DNA of 64,000 nucleotides from Pseudoduganella violaceinigra DSM 15887 (GTDB taxonomy: Bacteria > Pseudomonadota > Gammaproteobacteria > Burkholderiales > Burkholderiaceae_D). The translations under genes were made by a program, and so were the position numbers. A model generated the notes under the pieces. That model was not told the origin of the DNA and ran no database searches. It saw nothing but the letters and a program-made list of their open reading frames with translations. Positions 26,503 to 36,400 of this stretch are shown piece after piece; the first letter of the stretch is position 1; every line of letters starts with the position of its first letter. Location of the stretch: positions 310,001-374,000 of the forward strand of contig NZ_AUDI01000004.1 of the NCBI RefSeq assembly GCF_000425385.1, in the 5' to 3' direction.

Positions 26503-28389
26503 AGCAGCCCACGAGCGGCGCTCGCGCAATAGAGCCTCCAACTGCTCCGCCGGCATCGGCCGCGCGAAATAGAACCCCTGCATCACATCGCAGCCCGCAT
26601 CCGACAGGAAGGCCACCTGCGCCTCTGTCTCCACCCCTTCCGCAACAACGCTCAGATTCAACGAGTGCGCCATGGCGATGATCGCTTTGGCGATCGCAGC
26701 CCCGTCGCCCGGGACCGCGTTCACGAAACTGCGGTCGATCTTCAGCTGGTCGATCGGGAAACGCTTCAAATACGCCATCGACGAATATCCGGTACCGAAA
26801 TCATCGATCGACAGATGAATGCCCGCGGCCTGGATCTTGTGCAGCAGCGCGATATTGGCGTTGACGTTCTCCATCAGCACGCCTTCGGTAATTTCCAGTT
26901 CCAGCAAGCGTGGCGGCAGGCCGGTCTCCATCAGCAAGGCCTGCACCTCATACATCAGCTGGACGTCCTTGGTCTGGCATGCCGACAAGTTGACCGCCAC
27001 GTGCTCGATATCCTCCATCAACCCCGCCTTGCGCCACTCTGCCGCCTGGCGGATGGCGGTCTGCAGCACCCAGCGTCCCAGCGAGACGATTACACCGCTT
27101 TCCTCCGCCACGGGAATGAACTCCGCCGGGCTCACAGCGCCGCCCAAGGCCTCGCAATTCCAGCGCGTCAGCACTTCCATGCCGCGCATACGCCCCGTCC
27201 GCACGTCGATCTGCGGCTGGTAATGCAGGTACAGCTCATTGTTTTGCAAAGCCTTGCGCAAGTTCGCCTCCAGCGCCAGGCGCTTGCTGGCCTTGAGCGC
27301 CATCTCCTCATGGAAGACTTCATAGGCGTTCTTGCCCTTGTTCTTGGCGTGGTACATGGCGATATCGGCGCAGCGCATCGCGGCGGCGGCATCCCGCGCA
27401 TCCTTCGGGTAGACGCTGACGCCGATACTGGCGCTGACGAAGAGCTGGTGGGTCTCGACCATGAAGGGCTCCGACAGGGCGCGCAGGATCTTGCGCGCTA
27501 CCTCGTCCGGCTCCAGTTCTTCATCGGCTGGCTCCACGATGACCACGAACTCGTCGCCGCCGATGCGGCAAATGATGTCGGTGCTGCGCAGGGAATGCGT
27601 CAGCCTCTCAGCAACAAGGCGCAACAGCTTGTCGCCGGTGTCGTGGCCCAGCGTATCGTTGACGACCTTGAAGTTGTCCAGGTCCAGCAGCAGCAAGCTG
27701 ACGTTGGTTTCCTGCTTGTCTGCCCGCTTGAGCGTATGTTCGAGCTTGTCGTTGAAAGCATTCCGGTTCGGCAGGCAGGTTACCGGATCCACATGCGCCA
27801 GCAGATGCAGGTGATGTTCGGCTTGCGCCACCGCGGCCCGCATGCGCCGCACCAGCAGCCAGGCCAGCGCGAACGAACCCAGGGTTGCGATGCCGGTGAA
27901 GCCAGCGAAAGCCAAGGCGCGCCGATACAGCGGCATGAGCGTGGCGCGAATCGAAACACTGCCAACGTTCTTGTGGTCGACCTTGATCGGCTCCTGCACC
28001 TCGATATAGTCCATGCCGTATTCATGCAGCGATTCGCCATGCGCGCTGGGCGGCAATTCGGGCACTGGTGCACCATTGCGGCGGAATTGCGCCAGCGGCG
28101 TATTGCCCACCGTGATATTCGCGCTTTGGACGCTGGGCGATGCGGCCAGTCCGCCCAGGATTTCGTCTGCCGCACGGGTGTCGCTGAACAGCAGCGCGGC
28201 CGTACTGTTGTTGCCGACAATGCGCGCCTGCACCTGGAGATCGCGCAGTAGCGTGCCGCGCAAGGCCATGAACTGGAACAACACCATGAGCAGGCCGGCA
28301 AGGCACAAAGCCGCCCCGGCGGCCAGCATGGTCGAACGTACCACCTTGCTGCCGATCGGCAGCAGCGCGATGTTAGCGCGCGACTTCAT
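26500..28389 (-). CDS. Membrane GGDEF/EAL protein (c-di-GMP turnover), YfiN-like sensor
   Basis: A 629-residue inner-membrane protein. TM1 (about 20-42), a ~115-residue periplasmic CHASE8-like domain and TM2 (about 160-182) lead into a GGDEF domain with intact active site 277-281 and an intact RxxD inhibitory site (RSTD, 268-271). The EAL domain follows; its signature reads EVL (405-407) and DDFGTGYSS is intact, so both synthesis and breakdown of c-di-GMP look possible. Its ATG overlaps the yfiR-like stop (ATGA). In the YfiBNR system the periplasmic protein YfiR inhibits the cyclase YfiN; the same logic is likely here, with an added EAL domain. Confidence 0.92.
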   Translation of the reverse strand: MKSRANIALLPIGSKVVRSTMLAAGAALCLAGLLMVLFQFMALRGTLLRDLQVQARIVGNNSTAALLFSDTRAADEILGGLAASPSVQSANITVGNTPLAQFRRNGAPVPELPPSAHGESLHEYGMDYIEVQEPIKVDHKNVGSVSIRATLMPLYRRALAFAGFTGIATLGSFALAWLLVRRMRAAVAQAEHHLHLLAHVDPVTCLPNRNAFNDKLEHTLKRADKQETNVSLLLLDLDNFKVVNDTLGHDTGDKLLRLVAERLTHSLRSTDIICRIGGDEFVVIVEPADEELEPDEVARKILRALSEPFMVETHQLFVSASIGVSVYPKDARDAAAAMRCADIAMYHAKNKGKNAYEVFHEEMALKASKRLALEANLRKALQNNELYLHYQPQIDVRTGRMRGMEVLTRWNCEALGGAVSPAEFIPVAEESGVIVSLGRWVLQTAIRQAAEWRKAGLMEDIEHVAVNLSACQTKDVQLMYEVQALLMETGLPPRLLELEITEGVLMENVNANIALLHKIQAAGIHLSIDDFGTGYSSMAYLKRFPIDQLKIDRSFVNAVPGDGAAIAKAIIAMAHSLNLSVVAEGVETEAQVAFLSDAGCDVMQGFYFARPMPAEQLEALLRERRSWAA

Positions 28390-28925
28390 TGGACACTCCT
28401 TGCCAGCCGCAATAGCTTGGAACTGAGCGACAGGCGTGCCATGCGCACTGGCACCAGGTCCACGTCAAAGCCCACGCGGCGATTGTCGATTCCAAAGGAA
28501 ATCATGGCGCCGTTGGCGCCTATCGTGCGGTCGTCAGCGACGGTCAGCACGCTGCTGTTCGCCAGTTCGTGCTTAAGCTGCGGCCAGCGCTCACGGTCCT
28601 GTGCGTCGAGCACCAACAGGTGGCAGGCCGCCAACTGCGATGCGCCCGGTGATGCGGGCAGCGTGCGCACGACGAGGCGGTGACCATTGACGTGCTTCTC
28701 CTGCAGGCCGCTAAGGGCGGTCAACAAGGCATTGCCCTGGAAGACGCAAAGGCGCAAAGGCGCGCTTGCGGGCAGGGTGTCCGTCGGCCATTCGGTGAAC
28801 ATGGCGAAATTGAACAGGATGGCCGCCTTCAGCTCCGCTTCGTCCGCACCCGCTGGAAGCTGGGCGCGCGCGTACCCGCCAGCCAGCAGCAGGAGTGTGA
28901 GGAAGGCGAACAGACGCTGCATCAT
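28386..28925 (-). CDS. YfiR-family periplasmic regulator (DUF4154)
   Basis: A 179-residue exported protein with a signal peptide (1-21, ending ARA-QL). The YfiR fold shows as AELKAAILFNFAMFTEWPTDTL near the N-terminus (here read in two parts) and TVADDRTIGANGAMISFGID near the C-terminus. YfiR proteins bind the periplasmic domain of a partner cyclase. It overlaps the receptor stop by one base (TGATG) and the GGDEF/EAL start by four bases, so the three genes are tightly coupled. Confidence 0.9.
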   Translation of the reverse strand: MMQRLFAFLTLLLLAGGYARAQLPAGADEAELKAAILFNFAMFTEWPTDTLPASAPLRLCVFQGNALLTALSGLQEKHVNGHRLVVRTLPASPGASQLAACHLLVLDAQDRERWPQLKHELANSSVLTVADDRTIGANGAMISFGIDNRRVGFDVDLVPVRMARLSLSSKLLRLARSVQ

Positions 28926-30889
28926 CAGTATGCCGCCTTCAGCCGGAAGTAGACCCGTCGTCCATCCTGCTCAATGGTACGTTGCAGGAGGCCCAGCGAT
29001 GCGGGTTCGCCGTAATGGCGGTCCAGCACGTTTTGCACGCCAAGCGAGGCGTCCAGATGGCGGGTCAGGCCGATGCTGAAGAAATTCAGATTGGCCAGCA
29101 AAAAGCCGCCTGTCTCGCCACCGTCCAGCAGCTTGCGGGAGCTGACATACTGCCCTTCAACACCGACATGCCAGGTGCCGGCAAGCCGGCCAGTTGTATT
29201 CAGCTTCGCCAGCCAGTTGGGCGAATTCACTTCACTGGCGCCGCCAGTCACGCGCTGCCGCGAAACGCTGGCACGCAGGCGCGCACCGTTGGCGAAGGAG
29301 TGCTCATACTCCAGCTCGAGGCCACGGGCCCGTGCCTTGCCCAGGTTACGGAAGATCGGCAAACCGATTTCCTCATCGATAACCTCGGTCACCAGTCCGG
29401 ACGCCTCGTTGGTGTACGCGGCCAGCGTCATCCGCGCATTGGCGCCAAGCTGGCGTACCAGCGCTAACTCATGACTTCGAATGCGTTCGCGGCCCAGGTT
29501 GGGATTGGCCAGTTGGCCGCCTTGCCCGTCGATCCCGTAGAAGAGTTCATAGCTGTTCGGGGTGCGGAACGCGCTGCCGTAAATGGCTTTGGCCGTCGTG
29601 CCAGGCGAGACTTCGGCGATCAGCGCCAGGCGCGGATTGAATACTCCGCCGGTGCTGGTGTCGTGATCATAGCGCAAGCCGGCGTTCAGCAGTACATCCT
29701 TCGCCAGGGTGATTTCATCTTGCGCAAAGACGCCGAAACGCTTACTCGTCGAGCGGTCGTTGAGATAACTGACAAAAGGATCGATGTCGAAGTTCTGCTG
29801 CAGTACATGATTGTTGTATTGGTAGTCCGCACCGATTACTACCTTGTGGGCCGGCGCCGCTTGCAGGAACAGGCTGACATCCGCTCCCCACCAGCGTGCG
29901 CGCGTGCGGTCCATGTTGAGGGTACCGAACGGCTCCTGGTTGACGAAGCGCCCGTCGTAGCGGTATTCGCTGTAGCTCAGGCGCCCCGTCAGCTCGCCAT
30001 GCATCGGCACGAGGGCTTTGCGGTAGCCAAGTGCGGCCGACATCAGTTGATCCATGGTCGAAGCGCCCGGCACGTCGAAAGGCTGGCCGTAGGGCGCTGT
30101 AGGCATGCCCTTGCTGCGCTTGCCGTCGAGAAGTGACAGCGACCAGTCGCCCCATTGGCCCCGAGCGAAGAAGCGTGAGAAGCGTTCCCAGTCCAGGCCG
30201 TGCGCTACGCCGCCGAATTCCGGGAAGTAGAGGTCGCGGCCGTCGCTATGACCGTGGGTAGCGGCCAGCAGCAGCTCGGAGTCGCCATTACGCCAGCCGT
30301 AGCTTGCGCTGCCGCTGCGGGTGCCGGCTTGACCCGCCTCCAGCGTCGCACGCGCGCCTTCGAGATCGGGGGCGCGGCGTGTAATGACGTTGATGACGCC
30401 GAAGAACGCGTTGGTGCCATACACCGAAGATCCCGGCCCCGGCACGAATTCGATGCGGTCCACCAGCCCGAGGTCAAGCGGGAACTCGGCGCCGAGTTGG
30501 GCCTGATCAAACACCGGGTCGTTGATGCGCGTGCCGTCGATCTGCAGCAGGAAGCGCGTATTCAGGTCGCCCGGACGCAGAAAGCCACGCGCACCGAGAT
30601 AGCTATAGCTTCGGTCATTGCTGGTGTACAGGCCACGGATGCTGCGCAGCGCGTCGGCAAGCGTGCGCCAGCCATACGCGCGGATATCGTCCGACGTCAG
30701 AATGGTGACATTTGAGGGCGCCTGTATTGCATTTTGGTTGAAGCGGGAGGCACTGTAGACCTCCATCGACATCAATTGTTCAAGTGGCAAAGTAGTCAGG
30801 TCGGCATCTTGTGCGCAAGCGTTCGCCGCCGCGAGCAGCAAGACTGCCAGCGGCCTTGCGTGAAGGCCATGCAGTGCTTTGATTCTCAT
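28925..30889 (-). CDS. TonB-dependent outer-membrane receptor
   Basis: A 654-residue outer-membrane protein. A signal peptide (about 1-27) is followed by a TonB-box-like segment (LTTLPLEQLMSMEVYSAS), then a plug domain (about 50-170: VTILTSDDIRAYGWRTLADAL, SVYGTNAFFGVINVITRR) and a 22-strand barrel ending in the aromatic YFRLKAAY. The fold matches vitamin B12/colicin-I-type receptors, but the ligand is unknown. It is first in an operon with YfiR and a GGDEF/EAL enzyme, which suggests sensing or signalling rather than plain nutrient uptake. Confidence 0.9.
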   Translation of the reverse strand: MRIKALHGLHARPLAVLLLAAANACAQDADLTTLPLEQLMSMEVYSASRFNQNAIQAPSNVTILTSDDIRAYGWRTLADALRSIRGLYTSNDRSYSYLGARGFLRPGDLNTRFLLQIDGTRINDPVFDQAQLGAEFPLDLGLVDRIEFVPGPGSSVYGTNAFFGVINVITRRAPDLEGARATLEAGQAGTRSGSASYGWRNGDSELLLAATHGHSDGRDLYFPEFGGVAHGLDWERFSRFFARGQWGDWSLSLLDGKRSKGMPTAPYGQPFDVPGASTMDQLMSAALGYRKALVPMHGELTGRLSYSEYRYDGRFVNQEPFGTLNMDRTRARWWGADVSLFLQAAPAHKVVIGADYQYNNHVLQQNFDIDPFVSYLNDRSTSKRFGVFAQDEITLAKDVLLNAGLRYDHDTSTGGVFNPRLALIAEVSPGTTAKAIYGSAFRTPNSYELFYGIDGQGGQLANPNLGRERIRSHELALVRQLGANARMTLAAYTNEASGLVTEVIDEEIGLPIFRNLGKARARGLELEYEHSFANGARLRASVSRQRVTGGASEVNSPNWLAKLNTTGRLAGTWHVGVEGQYVSSRKLLDGGETGGFLLANLNFFSIGLTRHLDASLGVQNVLDRHYGEPASLGLLQRTIEQDGRRVYFRLKAAY

Positions 30890-30986
30890 CCCGATGGATT
30901 GCTTTTATGGTGTCTGCACATGGTGGCATTGCCGTGAGGGAATGTACAGCCCGGCAGGCGCTATCACCACTATTTAACAACAACCA

Positions 30987-31958
30987 TTAGCTGACGAACA
31001 ATGTTCTCCACGCGCTTGGAGCTTTCCCTTCCAACTGTTTGAACGCACGCCGGAAAACGGTCTCGTCGCTGAATCCAGTTTCAATGGCGACGCGGCGCAA
31101 ACTCAGGTTCGGGCGTGCCAGCAGACGCTTGGCCTGCTCGATACGGCATTGCAGAATGTACTGCACCGGCGTGACGCCAAGCGTCGCATGGAAGCGGCGC
31201 GCCAGGTTGCGCTGGCTCATGGCGACATGGCGCGCTACGTCGTCCGGTGTGATGCCGGCGCAGTTGTGCTGTTCGATATAGCGTTGGGCTGCCTGCACAC
31301 GCGCGTCGGTGTGCTCATTCCTTCCGTTTGCGCCGTTCACATCGGCCAGTTGCCGAGCGGAGTTGGCATAGCGGGCGAATTTCAAGGCTGCCTTCTCGCC
31401 GTGGAAGTGCGAGACCAGGTGGGCGCAGGCGTCGATGGTTGGTGTGATGCTGGCTGCGGTAATCAGCCTGCCGTCGACAACCAACGGCGATTGCGGCGAA
31501 AGGCGCACTGCCGGCCGGGCCGCCGTGATTGAGCGCCGATCGGCAAGGTTGCAGGTCGCATCGCGTCCGTCCAGCAGACCCGTGGCGGCCAGCACGCGCA
31601 CACCGCTTGCGGAAGCGAGGATGCAGCCGCCTGCTTCGTAGTGCTTCACGATCCAGCGCAAGAGGGACGGGACTGCTGGCACGTCGCCATAGAAGGAGGG
31701 CAGGACCAGCACGTTCGCCTGCCTGGCGGTGCGCAGGCTGCGTTCCGGCAGCAGGGCCGGGCCGGTGAACGAACGCACTGGCTGAAGTGTCGGGCCAACC
31801 AGCGTCACATCAAACATTGCAGCCGCTTTCAGATCGGGTTCACGGGCATTGAGAGTCCCCGCTACCGCCAGCAGTTCACGAATCAGCATGACTCCGCCGG
31901 CCCAGCAATTGTGGTCGATATAGATGCTTGTCGAGATGGCGGAAAAAGTATGTTGCAT
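30987..31958 (-). CDS. GlxA-type AraC-family transcriptional regulator
   Basis: A 323-residue regulator. The N-terminal DJ-1/PfpI-like (amidase-like) domain is at about 10-185 (VLVLPSFYGDVP, CILASASGVRVLAATGLL), and the AraC DNA-binding domain with two helix-turn-helices forms the last ~95 residues (VARHVAMSQRNLARRFHATLGVTP, NLSLRRVAIETGFSDETVFRRAFKQ). The open frame extends much further upstream, but that part is unrelated low-complexity translation. The start ATG at 31958 lies in the shared control element with the divergent desaturase, which it probably controls. Confidence 0.88.
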   Translation of the reverse strand: MQHTFSAISTSIYIDHNCWAGGVMLIRELLAVAGTLNAREPDLKAAAMFDVTLVGPTLQPVRSFTGPALLPERSLRTARQANVLVLPSFYGDVPAVPSLLRWIVKHYEAGGCILASASGVRVLAATGLLDGRDATCNLADRRSITAARPAVRLSPQSPLVVDGRLITAASITPTIDACAHLVSHFHGEKAALKFARYANSARQLADVNGANGRNEHTDARVQAAQRYIEQHNCAGITPDDVARHVAMSQRNLARRFHATLGVTPVQYILQCRIEQAKRLLARPNLSLRRVAIETGFSDETVFRRAFKQLEGKAPSAWRTLFVS

Positions 31959-31991
31959 GGCGAATAATGTACCATGCAGCGCGCCATGCAG
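31954..31991. promoter_or_regulatory. Operator-like element with three GCATGG/CCATGC half-sites
   Basis: TGCATGGCG (31954-31962) and its exact reverse complement CGCCATGCA (31982-31990) flank a middle copy, CCATGCA (31972-31978). The two right-hand copies are direct repeats 12 bp apart. The element fills the 48 bp between the divergent regulator and desaturase starts, the natural place for autoregulation. Confidence 0.6.
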
Positions 31992-32006
31992 GACTACGAT
32001 GGCTGC

Positions 32007-32945
32007 ATGAATATTCTCTCCTACATCGACAAGCAAGAACTTCGTGCCTTTACGACGGCCGACAACTGGCGTGCCTCTGGAGTCGTGTTCGTCAACGTGG
32101 CGCTGGTGTCGCTTGGATTCGCATTGCCCGCGATATGGCACCATCCAATTGCCTGGATACTTGCCAGCATACTTCTCGCAGGCCGCGCACTTGGATTTGC
32201 GATTCTGACGCATGACGCAGCACACCGGAATTTCTTCACGTCGCGAAGTGTGAACCAGTGGATGGGGAAATGGATTTTCGGCGCGTTGCCAAACGTGCCT
32301 TACGCGGCATATCGCCGTGGCCATCTGGAACACCATCGCACCGCTGGAACCGCCGCCGACCCTGATCTCGCCTTCGTCACTGGCTATCCAGCGACTCGCG
32401 CAAGCCTTGCACGCAAGCTGTTACGCGATATCTCTGGCCTAAACGGTTTGAAGGGCATCATCTACCAGTTCCAACCGACTGATCGTGGAGCGCTGTACCC
32501 GTTCTTTGTGATGCACGGCTTGATCGTTGCCGTGCTGTGGACGCTTGGCGTACCACAGGTGTATGGCTGCTGGTGGCTTGGTCAGTTGTTTGTCTTCCCA
32601 TTGATACTGCGGCTGCGCGTAATGGGGGAGCATGGTGCTGTCCCCGATCACATGGACCGGGACCCGCGCCGCAATACCGCAACGACGTTGGCAGGCCCGC
32701 TCGCTCGATTGCTGGTAGCGCCGAACTTCGTCAATTACCACGTTGAACATCACATGGCCGCGACGGTGCCAGGTTATAAGCTACCCGCATTGCATAAGCT
32801 GCTTCGTAAGCGTGGCTATTTTGAAGGGACGGAGTGCCCGGCCGAATCGTATTGGAGTGTCATTCGCCGATGCACAGCCGGAAGTGAAAGCGCCGCAGTG
32901 CGCCGCATTAGCGGCGCCCGCGGCGCTTTGGATAACATGCGTTGA
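32007..32945 (+). CDS. Fatty acid desaturase family protein
   Basis: A 312-residue membrane di-iron enzyme. The three histidine boxes are present: HDAAH, HLEHH and HVEHH. Four hydrophobic helices separate them. Relatives desaturate or hydroxylate fatty acyl chains or similar lipids; the substrate is unclear. I start at ATG 32007 because ATG 31974 and 31986 lie inside the operator-like repeats, but they cannot be excluded. The divergent GlxA-type gene is its likely regulator. GC is lower than in most of the window (AT-rich third positions). Confidence 0.85.
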   Translation: MNILSYIDKQELRAFTTADNWRASGVVFVNVALVSLGFALPAIWHHPIAWILASILLAGRALGFAILTHDAAHRNFFTSRSVNQWMGKWIFGALPNVPYAAYRRGHLEHHRTAGTAADPDLAFVTGYPATRASLARKLLRDISGLNGLKGIIYQFQPTDRGALYPFFVMHGLIVAVLWTLGVPQVYGCWWLGQLFVFPLILRLRVMGEHGAVPDHMDRDPRRNTATTLAGPLARLLVAPNFVNYHVEHHMAATVPGYKLPALHKLLRKRGYFEGTECPAESYWSVIRRCTAGSESAAVRRISGARGALDNMR

Positions 32946-33024
32946 AGCCGTGAAATTGTAGAAAAGTGGTTGGCCAACCTAGTGCTACTTCAGGGCTTTA
33001 GCGAGGCTCCGGCATTCGAGCAAA

Positions 33025-33474
33025 TTAGGCGCGAGGATCATTCTCTGGCTCGGGATCGCGTTCCAAATCAGCTGCCAATGCCGCCACGACCATTGCGCGA
33101 GGATCGTTTTCAACCTCAGGGTCGACCAGAAATTCTTGGTTGTCCTTGGCGGTAAATTTAATCGAAATGTTGAATTTCTCCGCAATTGTATTGGCATCGC
33201 TAAACGTTACCAATCTTCCGCTTTCGCTAATGCTGGGCTTACTGAATTGCTGTGAGTTATCTGGCCTTACGCTAAGGCCTTTAAATTTTACATCCACCGG
33301 CGTTGGATCGATCAGCTGATAATTGATTACGGTATCTGGTTCCGTAACGGTAAGGGATCTTGGCGTGAAAGTGGTCGCGTATGTCACTTTCCCGTTCGCA
33401 TCTAAGTGGGGGATTGCCGTGACCTGAACATTTAGGAACGTGGTAGCCGCTGTATCGATAACTGAGTTCTTCAT
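33025..33474 (-). CDS. Small protein partnered with STAND NTPase; C-terminal DPExEND repeats
   Basis: A 149-residue protein without signal peptide or membrane helix. Residues 1-115 look like a beta-rich domain (VQVTAIPHLDANGKVTYATTF, VKFKGLSVRPDNSQQF; segments only). The tail contains DPEVENDPRA and then DPEPENDPRA, a 10-residue motif repeated about 21 residues apart. From memory, databases use the product name 'DP-EP family protein' for such proteins, some near predicted conflict systems; I could not check this. AAAGGA precedes ATG 33474. It starts 11 bp after the STAND gene on the same strand, so the pair is likely one transcript. Confidence 0.7.
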   Translation of the reverse strand: MKNSVIDTAATTFLNVQVTAIPHLDANGKVTYATTFTPRSLTVTEPDTVINYQLIDPTPVDVKFKGLSVRPDNSQQFSKPSISESGRLVTFSDANTIAEKFNISIKFTAKDNQEFLVDPEVENDPRAMVVAALAADLERDPEPENDPRA

Positions 33475-33485
33475 GATTTCCTTTC

Positions 33486-36400
33486 TCATCGGTTTGCAAG
33501 GTATTTCGCGTAGCGAGAATTGTTAAAAGCCATTCTCTTAAGCTTTGATCTAATGATATCTGAAGTCGAATATTCCCCAGCGCACATCGCACTTCGCAAA
33601 TAAGGGGCTAAGATGGCAGGGTTTAAAGAATCGCCAGCGAATGGCTTCAGCAACGATTCCGCCTCTTTGCAAAATTTGGTTCCTTCATCGACTTTATTTT
33701 GAGTTTTTAGTAGTTCACCTTTTAGAGCAACCAACTCTGCTAGTTGCGACGCAATTGTCGCATCATTCATGCTGGACTCAAAAGTCGTGCGATACAGTGC
33801 AATGTAATCATCCAAAGTAGCTAATGCGTCGGAGACGTGCCCCGATTGCGCATTGAAAGTTGCGGATTGGATTGCAATGGTACCTATAAAACCTTGTAAT
33901 CGACTATTTTTAGGGGACTTTTTGAACTCAATATCCCAAATCTTACGAAGCTCATCTAATTTTTTCGCGATCATTGGTGTAGGCAAACCAGGTTGGACAA
34001 TTAAAGAATTAACTCGAACAAAGGCGAGACTTAATTTCCATTTCAGGTTGCTAAGGTCTTGTGTCGTCAATAAAGTCAATAATGTATCGGCCTTATCGAG
34101 GTGGGTTGCCGCATCGGAGTCAAGTCCTAGCGCGATTTCTAGCGTCGCTCGGTGCCATAAAGCGTTTGCTAGTCGATAAGTCCAAAGACCATCATTGGGC
34201 GCTTGTTGGTGCACCGAAGATACGAGCTCTTCCTCTTCTCTAACTAAGGAAAAGGCAGCGTCGAGATGTCCCATCTTTTGTTTTGCGTCAGCCAACCAGG
34301 AAATGCTGTTAGCTAAGTCCGCCTTAATCTTTGAATTGTTGGGACTACCGAGCAGTGCTTTGCGCTTAAGCTGGACTGACTTTTCAAATGCCTCCGCTGC
34401 CAACGCAGGCTGATTGTTTTGTATTTGAGTGCTGCCGATCGCGCTATATGCATAAGACTGTTCCATCCATGCTTCCGAATCGTTAGGATAGGCTTTAACG
34501 ATCCTATCGCTATAATTGAGATACTCGTTTGCATGCGCAAGTGCATCGCTCCACTCATTTCTGTTTGAGTGGTATAGGGAGATCCAAAATGCGTTTGCAC
34601 CTAGATCCTTTAGGAGTGCCTTGTCAGTGCTAGTTCCTTTATCCTGAAGGCGAAGAATTTTTCGCGCAGCCAACAGTGCCTCATGCGCGGCGGGGAAATT
34701 GGAGCGCGTGGTATTAACCTCGGCAATTACGTGTAAGGCCTTGGCTCGCTGATTCAAAGAGGTAGGGCTCTCTACTAGGGACTCAGTCGAAGAGAGGTAA
34801 TTTAGCGCCTTGTTACTCACGCTGTCTAGCAGGTCCAAACGGCCAAGCGGGCGGAGCTTTTCCGCAAACTCGCCAAGCATGTAGCCCAACAGCGCTTCTG
34901 CTTCAACTCGGTGTTGTTCTGCGGATCGTTGTGCGTTACGAGCGGCAAGTCCGAGTGCTGCGGAGACTAACGCTAAGATCCCAATCAACGTGGTTATGCC
35001 GAGTCGGACTCGCTCGCCTCGTTTTGCGCGCGACATTGAGGCGCGAATGAACTCGGTCTCTACTGGCGCAAGAGAAAAATCCGCAAGAGATAGCAAGCGG
35101 ACCGCCTTTTCAACTTGACTACCAGACGGAAGCAAAAGGTCGGTCGCCCGTCCCCCATCAGCCCATCGCCTCGCTTGGCTCGTGAGTTGGGTCCGCAACT
35201 GTAATGAGCTCAGGAATTGTGCAATCCAGTTTGCAACGCGTGGCCAGCGTCGGAGCAATGCCTCATGTGCAACGCCGAAACTCGGTACGTCCCCTGCTAG
35301 CTCACTTACGAATAAGCGGGACTCGATCATAACCCTAACAAATTCTTTTTCGTCCTCGCTTTGCAGCATCGAAAGCGGGCTTCTTCTGGAAGTCACTGTC
35401 GAAGACTCTTCGCCTACGTTCACCAACAGGGATAGCACGCGCGGAAGGACATCAATTTGCTGCGGAGTTAAATTTGCGACTATCTGTTCAGCACGTACGC
35501 CAACGGCTCCTTCGATGCCGCCTAATTGGTGATAGACCTCAAATTTGAGTGCGTCATCTTCACTTCGTTGCCGATACAATTCGTTTAAGGTGTATTGCAG
35601 TAGCGGCAGCATATCGGGATTGCCCCGTGCAGCATCGCAGAGGACATCATCGAGACTCGCTCCGGTCAATTCATCCTTTTCAAACGTCAGGTTGGCAGCT
35701 AACGCGGGTTGTCGTACGATTTGCGCAATGTCTGCACCATCTGGAGGCAGAACGTCGAAATGTCCACCGCGCGATTTCAGATTCAGCAGCATTGGCTGCG
35801 CCATAACTTCTGGATAGAAGTCATTACGGCAGGCCATTAGCATCAACAAACAGTTCGACTTGGCCAACGCGTCGATCACTCCCAGGAATTGGTGAGCTTC
35901 GCCAGGCTGGGAGCGAAAGACTGCCTCAATGCGATCAACGAAGACGCCGACCGTTGTACGCGAGCATCCTCGTTCGAGTAGCTCGGCCGCCACCGCTTCG
36001 GGATTTGATGCCAATCGCTGACCAAGGCTATCGGCACTTGCGCCCGGGAAAAGCGGTTCTCCAAGGATGTCAGCGTCAATCAGAGCACCGGCAAGGGCTT
36101 GGAACAGAGTGCCACTACCCAGGTCAGCGCAATCGAGGTAGACGCTACTCGCCAAGCCGACCGGCTCATCAGAACGGGTGGCGCTTGCCATCAATTGGGG
36201 CAGCAGACCGGCACGGACGAGTGATGTTTTGCCCGAGCCGGACGGCCCGAGCACAAGCGCCATAGGCGAGCCATTTGTAGCCTGGGTCATTACCACTTCG
36301 CGTAACTGGGCAGTGGCCTGCACTCGTCCGAAGAAGATCGCCGCGTGGTTTTCCTGGAATGCCTCCAGGCCGCGGAATGGCGATCCACCTTCCCAAGTGA

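Noticed and set aside
31959..32336. N-terminal extension of the GlxA-type regulator
   Set aside because: It would overlap the divergent desaturase gene and has no similarity to the family.
32970..33155. 61-codon plus-strand open frame between the desaturase and the small STAND partner
   Set aside because: Mirror of the 3' end of the small minus-strand gene.
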